A stretch of DNA of 64,000 bases from Phenylobacterium koreense (lineage in GTDB: Bacteria > Pseudomonadota > Alphaproteobacteria > Caulobacterales > Caulobacteraceae): positions 57,696 through 121,695 of the forward strand of contig NZ_JBEPLU010000004.1 in assembly GCF_040545335.1 (NCBI RefSeq). Direction: 5' to 3'. Below the pieces are notes generated by a model. It had not been told where the DNA came from. It did not search any database and worked only from the letters and a program-made list of their open reading frames with translations. Position numbers and translations under genes: made by a program. Positions 25,026 through 32,846 of the stretch are shown here, in pieces. The stretch's first letter is position 1; the number at the start of each line of letters is the position of its first letter.

Positions 25026-26192
25026 TTGGCTTTGTGGACCTATGACTTTCTGGATCGCCTAGGCGTCGTCACCCACGTCCGATACTCCGACGGCGCCTAC
25101 CGCGATCATGCGGGCACGCTTGAGAAGCTCCGTTATCTCGGCCTCGACCGCATTCGCGACACCGCGCCCAAGGCCGGCGCGAAGCTTCCCTACAAGCGCT
25201 ACCTCGACGCCGGCGTCCGCTTCTGCATGAGCTGCTCGCCGAGCGGCGCGGCCGTGAGCGACGCCAGCCGGGTAGGCGAGGTGCTCGACCGCATCCTCGC
25301 CGCCTTTCCCGGCGCGCGCGGCGTCGACTTCCTCGAAGGCCCCAACGAGCCGAACAACCAGCCCATCGCCTTCGCCGGGGTGAAGGACACCAAGACCAGC
25401 TTCGAGGCGGTGAAGTCCTACATGGCCGCCCTGCATCCCGAGCTTCGCCGCCGGCGCGAGTTCGACCAGATCCCCCTGCTGGGCGTGGCCAACTATCCGC
25501 GTCTCCAAGTGGCCTCGGACATGGAGAACGAGCACCCCTACCCGATGAAGGGGACCCAGCCGCGCAGCGCCATGGCCAAGGTCCTGACTGGGCGCAAGCG
25601 TCCGGTGGTGATCACCGAGTTCGGCTACAACACCGGGCCGCCCTCCAGGTTTCCGACCCCGGTGGACGAGTACACCCAGGCGCTGCTCACCCTGAACGGC
25701 CTGTTCGACGCGGTCAGCCTGGGCGCCCGGCGGACCTATGTCTACGAGCTGCTGGACGAGAAGCCGGACCCCGACTTCAAGACCCCCAACCTGCACTGGG
25801 GCCTCTTCCGCTATGACGGCACGCCGAAGATCGCCGCCCGCGCCCTGCACAACCTGACCCGCATCCTGCGGCCGGAGGCGAACGCCGGGCCGTCCGGGCC
25901 GGACCCGAAGGTCACCGGCCTGCCGCCGACCGCCAGGTCCATGGCCTTGCAGAAGGGGCCGGGCTCCTCGCTGGTCGTGCTCTGGAACGAGCCGGACATC
26001 TGGGACGAGGCCGGCCTGAAACCGATCCGTGTGGCGGCGAGCCAGGTCCAGGTCGCGTTCCCGAAGGCCCGCGCGCTTCGTCTCTATGATCCGATGCAGG
26101 ACGAGCGGCCGGTCAAGGAGGCCGGGCCGTCCGACAGCCTGAAGGTGCAGCTCGGCGCATTTCCCCAGATTGTCGAAATCGTCAGAACCTGA
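25026..26192 (+). CDS. Clan GH-A glycosidase-like protein without signal or RTX
   Basis: The product has 388 residues and a TIM-barrel layout. EGPNEPNN places a likely acid/base Glu at E108, and VVITEFGYNT a likely nucleophile at E198, both as in GH5/GH39 clan GH-A enzymes. LARRTYVYELLDEKPD and LHWGLFRYDGTPKIAARAL complete the barrel, followed by a small C-terminal beta domain (SSLVVLWNEPDIWDE). No signal peptide, membrane segment or RTX is visible, so its export route is unclear. The TTG start is uncertain because no ribosome-binding site is evident; it begins 9 bases after the sugar transferase stop and is probably co-transcribed. Confidence 0.78.
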   Translation: MALWTYDFLDRLGVVTHVRYSDGAYRDHAGTLEKLRYLGLDRIRDTAPKAGAKLPYKRYLDAGVRFCMSCSPSGAAVSDASRVGEVLDRILAAFPGARGVDFLEGPNEPNNQPIAFAGVKDTKTSFEAVKSYMAALHPELRRRREFDQIPLLGVANYPRLQVASDMENEHPYPMKGTQPRSAMAKVLTGRKRPVVITEFGYNTGPPSRFPTPVDEYTQALLTLNGLFDAVSLGARRTYVYELLDEKPDPDFKTPNLHWGLFRYDGTPKIAARALHNLTRILRPEANAGPSGPDPKVTGLPPTARSMALQKGPGSSLVVLWNEPDIWDEAGLKPIRVAASQVQVAFPKARALRLYDPMQDERPVKEAGPSDSLKVQLGAFPQIVEIVRT

Positions 26193-26309
26193 GCTGCGGT
26201 TTTTCTGCGCAGGTCCCGTTTCTCGGCAGCGCACGGGTTGGCCCGGCGTAAGGTGGCGGCCCGTCCGCGCAGATTCGCGGGCGAAGTGCGTTTTTGAAGG
26301 AGCCGCCAA

Positions 26310-26786
26310 ATGATCATTGCCGGATGGATTCTCGCGATCCTGGGCCTGGCCCAAGTGGTGTTCGCCGGCACGATCGAAGTGTCTCAACTCACCGAGGGCA
26401 ACCGCCTGATCGGCTTGGCGCCCAGCGTCGTCGCCAATGTCGATCTGGTCGGCCAGCGGGCGATGATCCACCAGGGCGGCTGCGCGACCTTCCTGGCCGG
26501 AGCGATTTTCATCGGCGCGGCCTATCTGAAGCCTGCGCCGGCGGGCGAGGAGTCCAAGACCTGGACCGGCATCGCGGCCATCGCCGCCCTGGTGCTCACT
26601 GTCGCGGCGGTCGGCGGCTTCGGCGCCTTCCTCTACGCTCTGCACGTCCAGAACTCCGACCAGCGGCTGGTGGACGAGATCCGCGCCCGCGAGGCGCGCA
26701 ACCAGTCCACCGAGGCGCTCATGCAGGAAGCCGACCGGCGCCTGCGCAACGAAGCCGAGGCGGCGGCCGCGGCGGCCTCTCGCTAA
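26310..26786 (+). CDS. Hypothetical two-helix membrane protein
   Basis: Product of 158 residues; GAAGGAG precedes the ATG. Hydrophobic segments lie at about residues 1-18, 52-73 and 86-112 (TGIAAIAALVLTVAAVGGFGAFLYAL), followed by a charged helical tail (DQRLVDEIRAREARNQSTEALMQEADRRL) likely to form a short coiled coil. No family is recognised. It stands between the exopolysaccharide locus and the thioesterase, on the same strand as both. Confidence 0.65.
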   Translation: MIIAGWILAILGLAQVVFAGTIEVSQLTEGNRLIGLAPSVVANVDLVGQRAMIHQGGCATFLAGAIFIGAAYLKPAPAGEESKTWTGIAAIAALVLTVAAVGGFGAFLYALHVQNSDQRLVDEIRAREARNQSTEALMQEADRRLRNEAEAAAAAASR

Positions 26787-26832
26787 GGCCAAGCCTCTTG
26801 CGCGACAGCGCGGCTGCTCGCATGAGGAGCCC

Positions 26833-27648
26833 ATGAGCCAGCCCCTGTTCTTCGATCTCCGCGCCACCCACAATCCGCATCGCTGGTACCTGCCGTTGAC
26901 CCCCTCGGTCTGCGTCGGGTCGAGCGACAACCTCTTCATGTTCGGCGGGGTAGGCATGGCCTCGGCGATCGTGGCCCTGGAGCGGACCTGCGAGCGTCCG
27001 GTGATCTGGGCGACGGCCCAGTACCTCTCCTATGCGCGGCCGCCCAGCGTGGTCGACCTCGACGTCTGGGTCCCGGCCGCCGGCAAGTACAACAGCCAGG
27101 CCCGGGTGATCAGCCACGTTGGCGACAAGGAGATCCTGACCGTCAACGCCGCCCTCGGCTCGCGGCCCAGCGACATCTCGCGCCAGTGGCTGACCATGCC
27201 CGAAGCGCCGCCGCCGGAGGATTGCGAACCGTCCGAGCACTGGCGCGGCGGCGGCAACGACCTGCACAGCCGCATTGAGGTCCGCGTGGCCCAGGGTCGC
27301 TACGGCGCGGCCAGCATCGGCGAGCCGGCCGACGATGGCCGGCTGCTGCTCTGGATCCGCTCGCGCGAGGGTCTGCCGGTGGATTCCAGCCTGCTGGCGA
27401 TCATGGCCGACTTCATCCCCGGCGCGGTCGGCAACGCGCTTGGCCTCAACGCCGGCGGCAACAGCCTCGACAACACCATCCGCTACCGGCGGATCGTGCC
27501 GACCGAATGGGTGCTGTGCGACATCCGCATCCATGGGGTCCACGGCGGCTTCGGACACGGCGCCATGTATCTCTTCGCCCAGGACGGGGAACTGATGGCG
27601 ACCGCCAGTCAGTCGCTGATCGTCCGCGTGCGCGAGGGCCTAGACTAG
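26833..27648 (+). CDS. Acyl-CoA thioesterase, TesB-like double hotdog
   Basis: Product of 271 residues. The N-terminal half contains LFMFGGVGMASAIVALERTCERPVIWATAQYLSYARPPSVVDLDV, the standard first hotdog of the 4HBT_3/TesB-like thioesterases; a second hotdog covers about residues 150-271. These enzymes hydrolyse acyl-CoA to the free acid and CoA in the cytosol. AGGAG lies before the ATG. Its 3' end overlaps the convergent gene by 9 bases, with the two stop codons formed within CTAGACTAG. Confidence 0.82.
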   Translation: MSQPLFFDLRATHNPHRWYLPLTPSVCVGSSDNLFMFGGVGMASAIVALERTCERPVIWATAQYLSYARPPSVVDLDVWVPAAGKYNSQARVISHVGDKEILTVNAALGSRPSDISRQWLTMPEAPPPEDCEPSEHWRGGGNDLHSRIEVRVAQGRYGAASIGEPADDGRLLLWIRSREGLPVDSSLLAIMADFIPGAVGNALGLNAGGNSLDNTIRYRRIVPTEWVLCDIRIHGVHGGFGHGAMYLFAQDGELMATASQSLIVRVREGLD

Positions 27649-28110
27649 GGCCTCCAGCAGGCCCGCCCGCGCCAGGTCCTTGTCGCGGCCGAACCGGCGG
27701 CAGATCTGCGCCTGCTCGGCCGCGCTCGGCGTGTAGAGCGCCGCGCCCTTCCAGGCGATCTCCTGCCGCGTCGCCGGGGTCACGGGGGCCCAGGCGCCGC
27801 CGGAAAAGCATTCGAACCCGGCCATGATCTCGACTGGCAGGTCCGCCAGCAGCGCCTTGGCGAAGATCTTCGACTGGAAGAGCGGGGAGGGGGCGGCCGC
27901 GACCGGCTCTGCGCCCCACCTGGCCATCAGCGCGCGGGCGTCGCGCTCGGAGACGATCAGGTCGACGTCAGGCGGCGAGAGCCCGGGCACGCCGGCCAGC
28001 GCCATGCCCGCGCTTCCGAACACCCACCACGGGTCCTCAAGGTCCGCGCAGCCCTCGGCGACCAGGTCCAGGACGGGCTCGAGGCGCCCATTGATCTGCG
28101 GCATAGCCAT
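27640..28110 (-). CDS. Nucleotidyltransferase-fold protein, unknown substrate
   Basis: Product of 156 residues. WWVFGSAGMALAGVPGLSPPDVDLIVS matches the G-S...D-x-D region of minimal nucleotidyltransferases: a GS motif, a helix, and D-V-D as a metal-binding pair. The C-terminal half has AWKGAALYTPSAAEQAQICRRFGRDKDLARAGLL, resembling the helical end of AbiEii/DUF-type nucleotidyltransferases. No cognate antitoxin or HEPN partner is adjacent, so a toxin-antitoxin role is not supported. Its 5' end faces cstA across a 104-base gap. Confidence 0.65.
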   Translation of the reverse strand: MAMPQINGRLEPVLDLVAEGCADLEDPWWVFGSAGMALAGVPGLSPPDVDLIVSERDARALMARWGAEPVAAAPSPLFQSKIFAKALLADLPVEIMAGFECFSGGAWAPVTPATRQEIAWKGAALYTPSAAEQAQICRRFGRDKDLARAGLLEALV

Positions 28111-28149
28111 GCGCTCCTCCTAGAGAGGTTCACGGCGGGCCTCAATCGG

Positions 28150-28176
28150 TTGTAGCTAGGCCCATTGTAGCTAGGC
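28150..28176. repeat. Tandem 12-base repeat in the cstA/nucleotidyltransferase divergent promoter region
   Basis: TTGTAGCTAGGC occurs at 28150-28161 and again at 28165-28176, a 15-base period. The copies are 40-65 bases before the cstA-like start at 28215. They may be a regulator's half-sites or a recent small duplication. Confidence 0.45.
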
Positions 28177-28214
28177 GCGCGCTCGGGGCAGGGCGCGGAC
28201 GGGGAGGCGAATTG

Positions 28215-30272
28215 ATGGAAATGGCGCGCAAACATGGGCCGTGGGCCTTGCTGGCCATCCTCGGGGCCGTGTCGCTGGCGGTGCTCGCCACCGCGCGGGG
28301 CGAGACGGTCAACTCGATCTGGATCCTCACCGCCGCCGTCTGCGTCTATCTCGTCGCCTACCGCTACTACAGCCTCTACATCGCCACGAAGGTGATGCGG
28401 CTGGACGGGGCGCGTCCGACGCCTGCGGTCACCCGCAACGACGGCTTGGACTACGTCCCGACCAACCGCTACGTCCTCTTCGGCCACCACTTCGCCGCCA
28501 TCGCCGGCGCAGGCCCCCTGGTCGGGCCGGTCCTGGCCGCGCAGATGGGCTACCTGCCCGGCGTGCTCTGGATCCTGGCGGGCGTGGTCATCGCCGGCGC
28601 CGTGCAGGACTTCCTCGTCCTGGTCATTTCCATGCGCCGGGACGGACGGTCGCTGGGCGAACTGATCAAGGAGGAGATGGGGCCGATCCCCGGCGTCATC
28701 GCCCTCTTCGGCGCCTTCATGATCATGGTGATCATCCTGGCGGTGTTGGCCCTGATCGTGGTCAAGGCGCTGACCGCCAGTCCCTGGGGGACCTTCACCG
28801 TCGCGGCCACCGTGCCGATCGCCATCGTCATGGGCCTCTACATGCGCTTCGTGCGTCCCGGCCGGATCGGCGAGGTGTCGATCTTCGGCTTCGTGATGCT
28901 GATCATCGTGATCCTGGCGGGCCAGAAGGTCGCCGCGTCCCCGACGCTCGCCCCGCTCTTCACCTTCACCGGCCTGCAGCTCTCCTGGATCCTCATTGCC
29001 TACGGCGCGATCGCCGCCGTGCTGCCGGTCTGGCTGCTGCTGGCGCCGCGGGACTATCTTTCGACCTTCCTGAAGATCGGCGCGATCCTGGCGCTGGCCA
29101 TCGGCATCGTGATCATGCGGCCGGATCTGCAGATGCCGGCCATCACCCAGTTCGCCGCCGGCGGCGGGCCGGTCTGGTCGGGCGCGCTGTTCCCGTTCTT
29201 GTTCATCACCATCGCCTGCGGCGCGGTCTCCGGCTTCCACGCCCTGATCTCCTCGGGCACCACGCCCAAGCTGATCGATAACGAGCTCAATTCCCGCTTC
29301 ATCGGCTACGGCGGCATGCTGATGGAAAGCTTCGTGGCGATCATGGCCATCATCGCCGCCTCCATCCTCGATCCGGGCGTCTACTTCACGATGAACAGCC
29401 CGGCCGCTGTCATCGGGACCACCGCCGAGAGCGCCTCGACCGCCGTCGCCGCCATGGGCCATCCGGTCTCCCCGCAGATGATCGAGCAGACCGCCCGCGA
29501 CGTTGGCGAGACCACCATCATCTCCCGCGCCGGCGGCGCTCCGACCCTGGCCGTCGGCATGGCCCAGATCTTCTCCCATGTGCTGGGCGGCAAGGCGATG
29601 ATGGCGTTCTGGTATCACTTCGCCATCCTCTTCGAGGCGCTGTTCATCCTGACCGCGGTCGACGCCGGCACCCGCGCCGGCCGGTTCATGCTGCAGGACC
29701 TGCTGGGGACCTTCGCCCCGCGCTTCAAGGAGACCTCCTCCTGGCCGGCGAACCTGACGGCGACCGGCCTCTGCGTAGCCGCCTGGGGCTTCTTCCTGCA
29801 CCAGGGCGTCACCGACCCGCTAGGCGGGGTGAACACGCTCTGGCCGCTGTTCGGCATCTCCAACCAGATGCTGGCGGCCATCGCCCTGATCATGGCCACG
29901 GTGGTCATCTTCAAGATGAAGCGCGAGCGCTACGCCTGGGTGACCATCATCCCGGCCCTCTGGCTCTGTGTCTGCACCCTGACCGCCGGCTTCCAGAAGC
30001 TGTTCTCGCCGGACCCGGCCGTCGGCTTCCTGTCGCACGCCGCCAAGTACGCCGAGGCCCTGGCCGCCGGCCAGGTGCTGGCCCCGGCCAAGTCGGCGGC
30101 GGAAATGAGCAAGATCGTCTCCAACGACCGCATCGACGCGGCCCTCTGCGCCGTCTTCATCGCGGTGGTGCTGAGCATGATCTGGTTCGGGGTCGGCGCC
30201 TGCATCAAGGCCTATCGCGCCGGGGGCTGGACCGCGCGCGAGCTCAATCCCGACGCAGTGGCGGCGGAGTAG
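28215..30272 (+). CDS. CstA-family transporter (peptide/pyruvate uptake)
   Basis: The product has 685 residues and many membrane helices. Signatures of the CstA/BtsT family are visible: DGLDYVPTNRYVLFGHHFAAIAGAGPLVGPVLAAQMGYLPG in the first third, and SGFHALISSGTTPKLI and RYAWVTIIPALWL later. In enterobacteria CstA and BtsT take up peptides or pyruvate. The start at 28215 is preceded by GGGGAGG at 7 bases. It is followed after 4 bases by the small YbdD/YjiX partner, the same arrangement as in E. coli cstA-ybdD and btsT-yjiX. Confidence 0.9.
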   Translation: MEMARKHGPWALLAILGAVSLAVLATARGETVNSIWILTAAVCVYLVAYRYYSLYIATKVMRLDGARPTPAVTRNDGLDYVPTNRYVLFGHHFAAIAGAGPLVGPVLAAQMGYLPGVLWILAGVVIAGAVQDFLVLVISMRRDGRSLGELIKEEMGPIPGVIALFGAFMIMVIILAVLALIVVKALTASPWGTFTVAATVPIAIVMGLYMRFVRPGRIGEVSIFGFVMLIIVILAGQKVAASPTLAPLFTFTGLQLSWILIAYGAIAAVLPVWLLLAPRDYLSTFLKIGAILALAIGIVIMRPDLQMPAITQFAAGGGPVWSGALFPFLFITIACGAVSGFHALISSGTTPKLIDNELNSRFIGYGGMLMESFVAIMAIIAASILDPGVYFTMNSPAAVIGTTAESASTAVAAMGHPVSPQMIEQTARDVGETTIISRAGGAPTLAVGMAQIFSHVLGGKAMMAFWYHFAILFEALFILTAVDAGTRAGRFMLQDLLGTFAPRFKETSSWPANLTATGLCVAAWGFFLHQGVTDPLGGVNTLWPLFGISNQMLAAIALIMATVVIFKMKRERYAWVTIIPALWLCVCTLTAGFQKLFSPDPAVGFLSHAAKYAEALAAGQVLAPAKSAAEMSKIVSNDRIDAALCAVFIAVVLSMIWFGVGACIKAYRAGGWTARELNPDAVAAE

Positions 30273-30276
30273 GGGA

Positions 30277-30486
30277 ATGGCCCAGGCAAACCCGTTCGCG
30301 CGCTTCGCCCAGTGCCTCTGCGACGGGGCGCGCCTGATGGTCGGGGTTCCGAGCTACGAGGCCTATGTCGAGCACATGGCCCGGACCCATCCGGATCAGA
30401 CGCCCATGACCCACGCCGAGTTCTTCCGAGACCGGCAGGACGCCCGCTACGGCGGGGGTGGTCGCGGCGGCTTTCGCTGCTGCTGA
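30277..30486 (+). CDS. YbdD/YjiX-family small protein
   Basis: Product of 69 residues: GARLMVGVPSYEAYVEHMARTHPDQTPMTHAEFFRDRQDARYGGGG, the consensus of the YbdD/YjiX family, ending in FRCC. In enterobacteria it is the small partner of the CstA/BtsT transporters. It is 4 bases after cstA and clearly in the same mRNA, which ends at the hairpin that follows. Confidence 0.9.
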   Translation: MAQANPFARFAQCLCDGARLMVGVPSYEAYVEHMARTHPDQTPMTHAEFFRDRQDARYGGGGRGGFRCC

Positions 30487-30493
30487 AAAAGCG

Positions 30494-30519
30494 AAAGGCC
30501 GGCGTCGCCGCCGGCCTTT
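30494..30519. terminator. Bidirectional intrinsic terminator
   Basis: Perfect 11-bp arms AAAGGCCGGCG (30494-30504) and CGCCGGCCTTT (30509-30519) flank a TCGC loop. The arms begin in A and end in T, so the structure can work in both directions, for the cstA unit on the plus strand and the UrcA gene on the minus strand. Confidence 0.82.
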
Positions 30520-30546
30520 GCCGTAAGAGAGCTTGTGCGCTGCTGT

Positions 30547-30831
30547 TTAGCGCGCGGCCACAGTGGAGTTGGCGTTGGCTTGAGCCAGCGCGAAGTTGTC
30601 CATGCTGGCCTTGGTCGTGGCCTTAACGCAGCGGGCGTAGGCGTCGACGATCAGGGTTTCGTTGCGCGTGGCGCGGAAGCAGACGGTGCGGGCGGCTTGG
30701 CCCACTTCGGCTTCGACCTGGGCCGGCGACTTGCCTTGCAGGGCGATGCGGACGCCAGCGGCTTGAGCGGGAGCGGTGACGGCGAGAGCGGCCACGGCGG
30801 TGAGGGCGGTCAGGGCAATGGTACGGATCAT
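30547..30831 (-). CDS. UrcA family protein
   Basis: Product of 94 residues from the ATG at 30831. A signal peptide (TALTAVAALAVTAPAQAAG) is followed by a short domain with two cysteines (TVCFRATRN and YARCVKAT) seen in the UrcA family, secreted proteins found mainly in Caulobacterales and sphingomonads. Function is unknown. The upstream untranslated region contains a GGTTGG-CC-CCAACC hairpin (30853-30866). Confidence 0.82.
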   Translation of the reverse strand: MIRTIALTALTAVAALAVTAPAQAAGVRIALQGKSPAQVEAEVGQAARTVCFRATRNETLIVDAYARCVKATTKASMDNFALAQANANSTVAAR

Positions 30832-30969
30832 AATCACTAATTCCCGGAAAGGGGTTGGGGCCAACCACCTCCCGACGTTTCCTGTTTAGACGGCGGTTCA
30901 AAATGTGGGCGCGACCGCTTCGCCTGAATCCTTCCTGCACCCGCTAACTGTCGGTTTCAAGAGGTTTTG

Positions 30970-31001
30970 TTGCGCTGCAATAAAAAAGTGCTGCGCTGCA
31001 A
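30970..31001. promoter_or_regulatory. Tandem TGC-N3-GCA operator candidate
   Basis: TTGCGCTGCAA (30970-30980) and CTGCGCTGCAA (30991-31001) are near-palindromes with the same sequence except for the first base, 21 bases (two helical turns) apart. TGC-rich inverted elements are bound by PhaR-type regulators in other alphaproteobacteria; which protein binds here is unknown. Confidence 0.35.
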
Positions 31002-31122
31002 CCTGGGTGGGTGGCGCGCGGCCTTTGCGACTTTTCGGGCAGAGCTGCGTTTCCCGGGCACGCCTATTGCGGCGGCGGAGGTCGGGCCGTTCCGGAATGA
31101 AACACTTGCGCGCCGGCGCGGC

Positions 31123-31138
31123 TTAACCTTTGAGTAAC
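31123..31138 (+). promoter_or_regulatory. CtrA-like box (one mismatch)
   Basis: TTAA-CCTTTGA-GTAAC resembles the CtrA consensus TTAA-N7-TTAAC with one changed base. It ends 22 bases before the ATG at 31161, a position where a bound response regulator could affect transcription. Confidence 0.3.
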
Positions 31139-31160
31139 CATAATTGAAAGCCGAGGCCCC

Positions 31161-31433
31161 ATGCTGCCGACCGCCCTCGCCGCCGCTGCGGCCATGATCG
31201 CAAGCTCCTACGCGCCGGCCGCGCGGCCGACCCAGACCGAGCAGGCGGTGATCGCGCAGGTGATGGTCGATTGCGAGATCGCCGGGGCGACCCTCACCGA
31301 CTGCAAGGCCGTCGACGCCCAGGGACCTCAGGCGGCCGAAGCCGTCCGTCTCGCCCAGCAGATCGAGGTCTCGGAAGCCTTCGCCCTGGCCAATCCCGGC
31401 CGGATTCTCGTGCGGATGAACGTCACCCCCTAA
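31161..31433 (+). CDS. Small secreted or energy-transducer-like hypothetical protein
   Basis: Product of 90 residues. A short hydrophobic N-terminus (TALAAAAAMIASSYAPAA) may be a signal. Conserved-looking features are VIAQVMVDCEIAGATLTDCKAVDAQGP, with two cysteines, and the end GRILVRMNVTP, which is reminiscent of TonB C-terminal-like small proteins of alphaproteobacteria. Function unknown. AGGCCCC is a weak ribosome-binding site. Confidence 0.55.
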   Translation: MLPTALAAAAAMIASSYAPAARPTQTEQAVIAQVMVDCEIAGATLTDCKAVDAQGPQAAEAVRLAQQIEVSEAFALANPGRILVRMNVTP

Positions 31434-31496
31434 GAGCGGTTGACCACCGGCGCCGGCCTGGCGCCTCTTGCGCCCCGCGAAGCACGGAGAGCGCAT

Positions 31497-32477
31497 ATGG
31501 AAAAGCGGAAGCTGGGCCAATTCGAAGTGTCGGCTATCGGCCTCGGCTGCATGAGCCTGTCCCACGCCTACGGGACGCCGCCGCGACGCGCCCAGGCCGA
31601 GCGGGTGCTGCTGGGCGCCCTGGACGCCGGCTACACCTTCTTCGACACCGCCGCGATCTACGGCATGGGTCATAACGAGACCCTGGTGGGCGAGGTGCTG
31701 GGCCACCGCCGCAGGGAGTTCGTCCTGGCCTCCAAGTGCGGCATGTCCAACGGCGACCAGCGCGAGATAAACGGCCGCCCGGACGTGCTGAAGGCGACCT
31801 GCGAGGATAGCCTCCGGCGCCTGCGCACTGACGTCATCGACCTCTACTACCTGCATCGCTGGGACAAGCGTGTCCCCATCGAGGAGAGCGTTGGCGCCCT
31901 GGCCGACCTGGTGAAGGAGGGGAAGGTGCGCGCCATCGGCCTTTCCGAGGTCTCGGCGCCGGCCCTGCGCCGCGCCCACGCGGTCCATCCGATCACCGCC
32001 TTGCAGACCGAATACTCGCCCTGGACCCGCAATCCCGAGATCGCCGTGCTCGAGGCCTGCCGCGAGCTTGGCGTCACCTTCGTGGCGTTCAGCCCGGTGG
32101 CCCGCGGCTTCCTGGCCGGGGGCGTCACCGACCCGGCGGCCTTGCCGGATGGCGATCTGCGCAAGACCATGCCCCGTTTCCAGGGCGAGGCCTTCGTCGC
32201 CAACCTGAAGCTGCTGGAAGGCTTCAAGGCGCTGGCCCGCGAGGCCGGCTGCACGCCGGCCCAGCTCTGCCTGGCCTGGCTGCTGCGAAAGGGGGTGGAC
32301 ATCGTGCCGATCCCGGGCACCGCCAACCCCGACCACATGGTCGAGAACGCCCGCGCCGCCGATGTCCGGCTGTCGGACGCCGTCATCGCCAAGGTCGAGG
32401 AACTGGTGAACCCGCAGACGGTGTCGGGCCCGCGCTACGCGCCAGCCGCCCAGGCCACCGTCGACACCGAGGGCTAG
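31497..32477 (+). CDS. Aldo/keto reductase
   Basis: Product of 326 residues; ACGGAGAG precedes the ATG. The AKR fold is clear: LGCMSLSHAYG, FFDTAAIYGMGHNE (catalytic Asp and Tyr), ASKCGM (Lys) and LYYLHRWDKRVPIEE (His). Similar proteins are NADPH-dependent reductases of aldehydes and sugars in the YajO/AKR13 range. Its TAG stop shares CTAG with the stop of the convergent small gene. Confidence 0.88.
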   Translation: MEKRKLGQFEVSAIGLGCMSLSHAYGTPPRRAQAERVLLGALDAGYTFFDTAAIYGMGHNETLVGEVLGHRRREFVLASKCGMSNGDQREINGRPDVLKATCEDSLRRLRTDVIDLYYLHRWDKRVPIEESVGALADLVKEGKVRAIGLSEVSAPALRRAHAVHPITALQTEYSPWTRNPEIAVLEACRELGVTFVAFSPVARGFLAGGVTDPAALPDGDLRKTMPRFQGEAFVANLKLLEGFKALAREAGCTPAQLCLAWLLRKGVDIVPIPGTANPDHMVENARAADVRLSDAVIAKVEELVNPQTVSGPRYAPAAQATVDTEG

Positions 32478-32683
32478 GAGGCTTCCAGCGACCGCGCCGC
32501 GTCGGCCAGCGCTTCCTGCGCCATGCGCCGCGCGCGCTCGGCCACCTCGTCGGCCGGCAGGTCGTGCAGGCCGCGCGGCCGCGGCAGGCTGACCTGCACG
32601 GTGATCCCGTCGCGGGTCATCATCGAAACCCCGACGATGGTCGGGCTCACGGTCACGGAAGGCGGCAGGGAGAGGTCTGGCAT
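32474..32683 (-). CDS. Small hypothetical protein
   Basis: Product of 69 residues; GGAG lies 8 bases before the ATG. The sequence has a beta-rich first half (VTVSPTIVGVSMMTRDGITVQVSLP) and an amphipathic C-terminal helix (ADEVAERARRMAQEALADAARSL). No family recognised. It ends against the aldo/keto reductase with a shared CTAG. Confidence 0.55.
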   Translation of the reverse strand: MPDLSLPPSVTVSPTIVGVSMMTRDGITVQVSLPRPRGLHDLPADEVAERARRMAQEALADAARSLEAS

Positions 32684-32846
32684 CGGCGTCGCTCCAGGTC
32701 CCCCAAGCGCTTTGCGCCCCGCCGCCCGCCCTGTCCAGGCACGCTTTTATGACCGCGGGAGGTTGGAACCGACGCACTGGAATCTACAGCAGGTCCCGGC
32801 CATCCATGGACGCCGAAAGCCGCCGGGAGCGCGCGCAGCGTCGCCC

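Larger units (their letters stand above)
30832..31160. promoter_or_regulatory. Divergent intergenic region upstream of the UrcA gene and 31161
   Basis: About 330 bases without a gene. It contains a GGTTGGGGCCAACC hairpin (30853-30866), two near-palindromic elements TTGC-N3-GCAA (30970-30980) and TGCGCTGCAA (30992-31001) spaced by 21 bases, and a CtrA-like element at 31123-31138. Confidence 0.5.

Noticed and set aside
27640..28110. The nucleotidyltransferase-fold gene as a toxin of a toxin-antitoxin pair
   Set aside because: No HEPN or antitoxin-like partner is next to it; the neighbours are a thioesterase and cstA.
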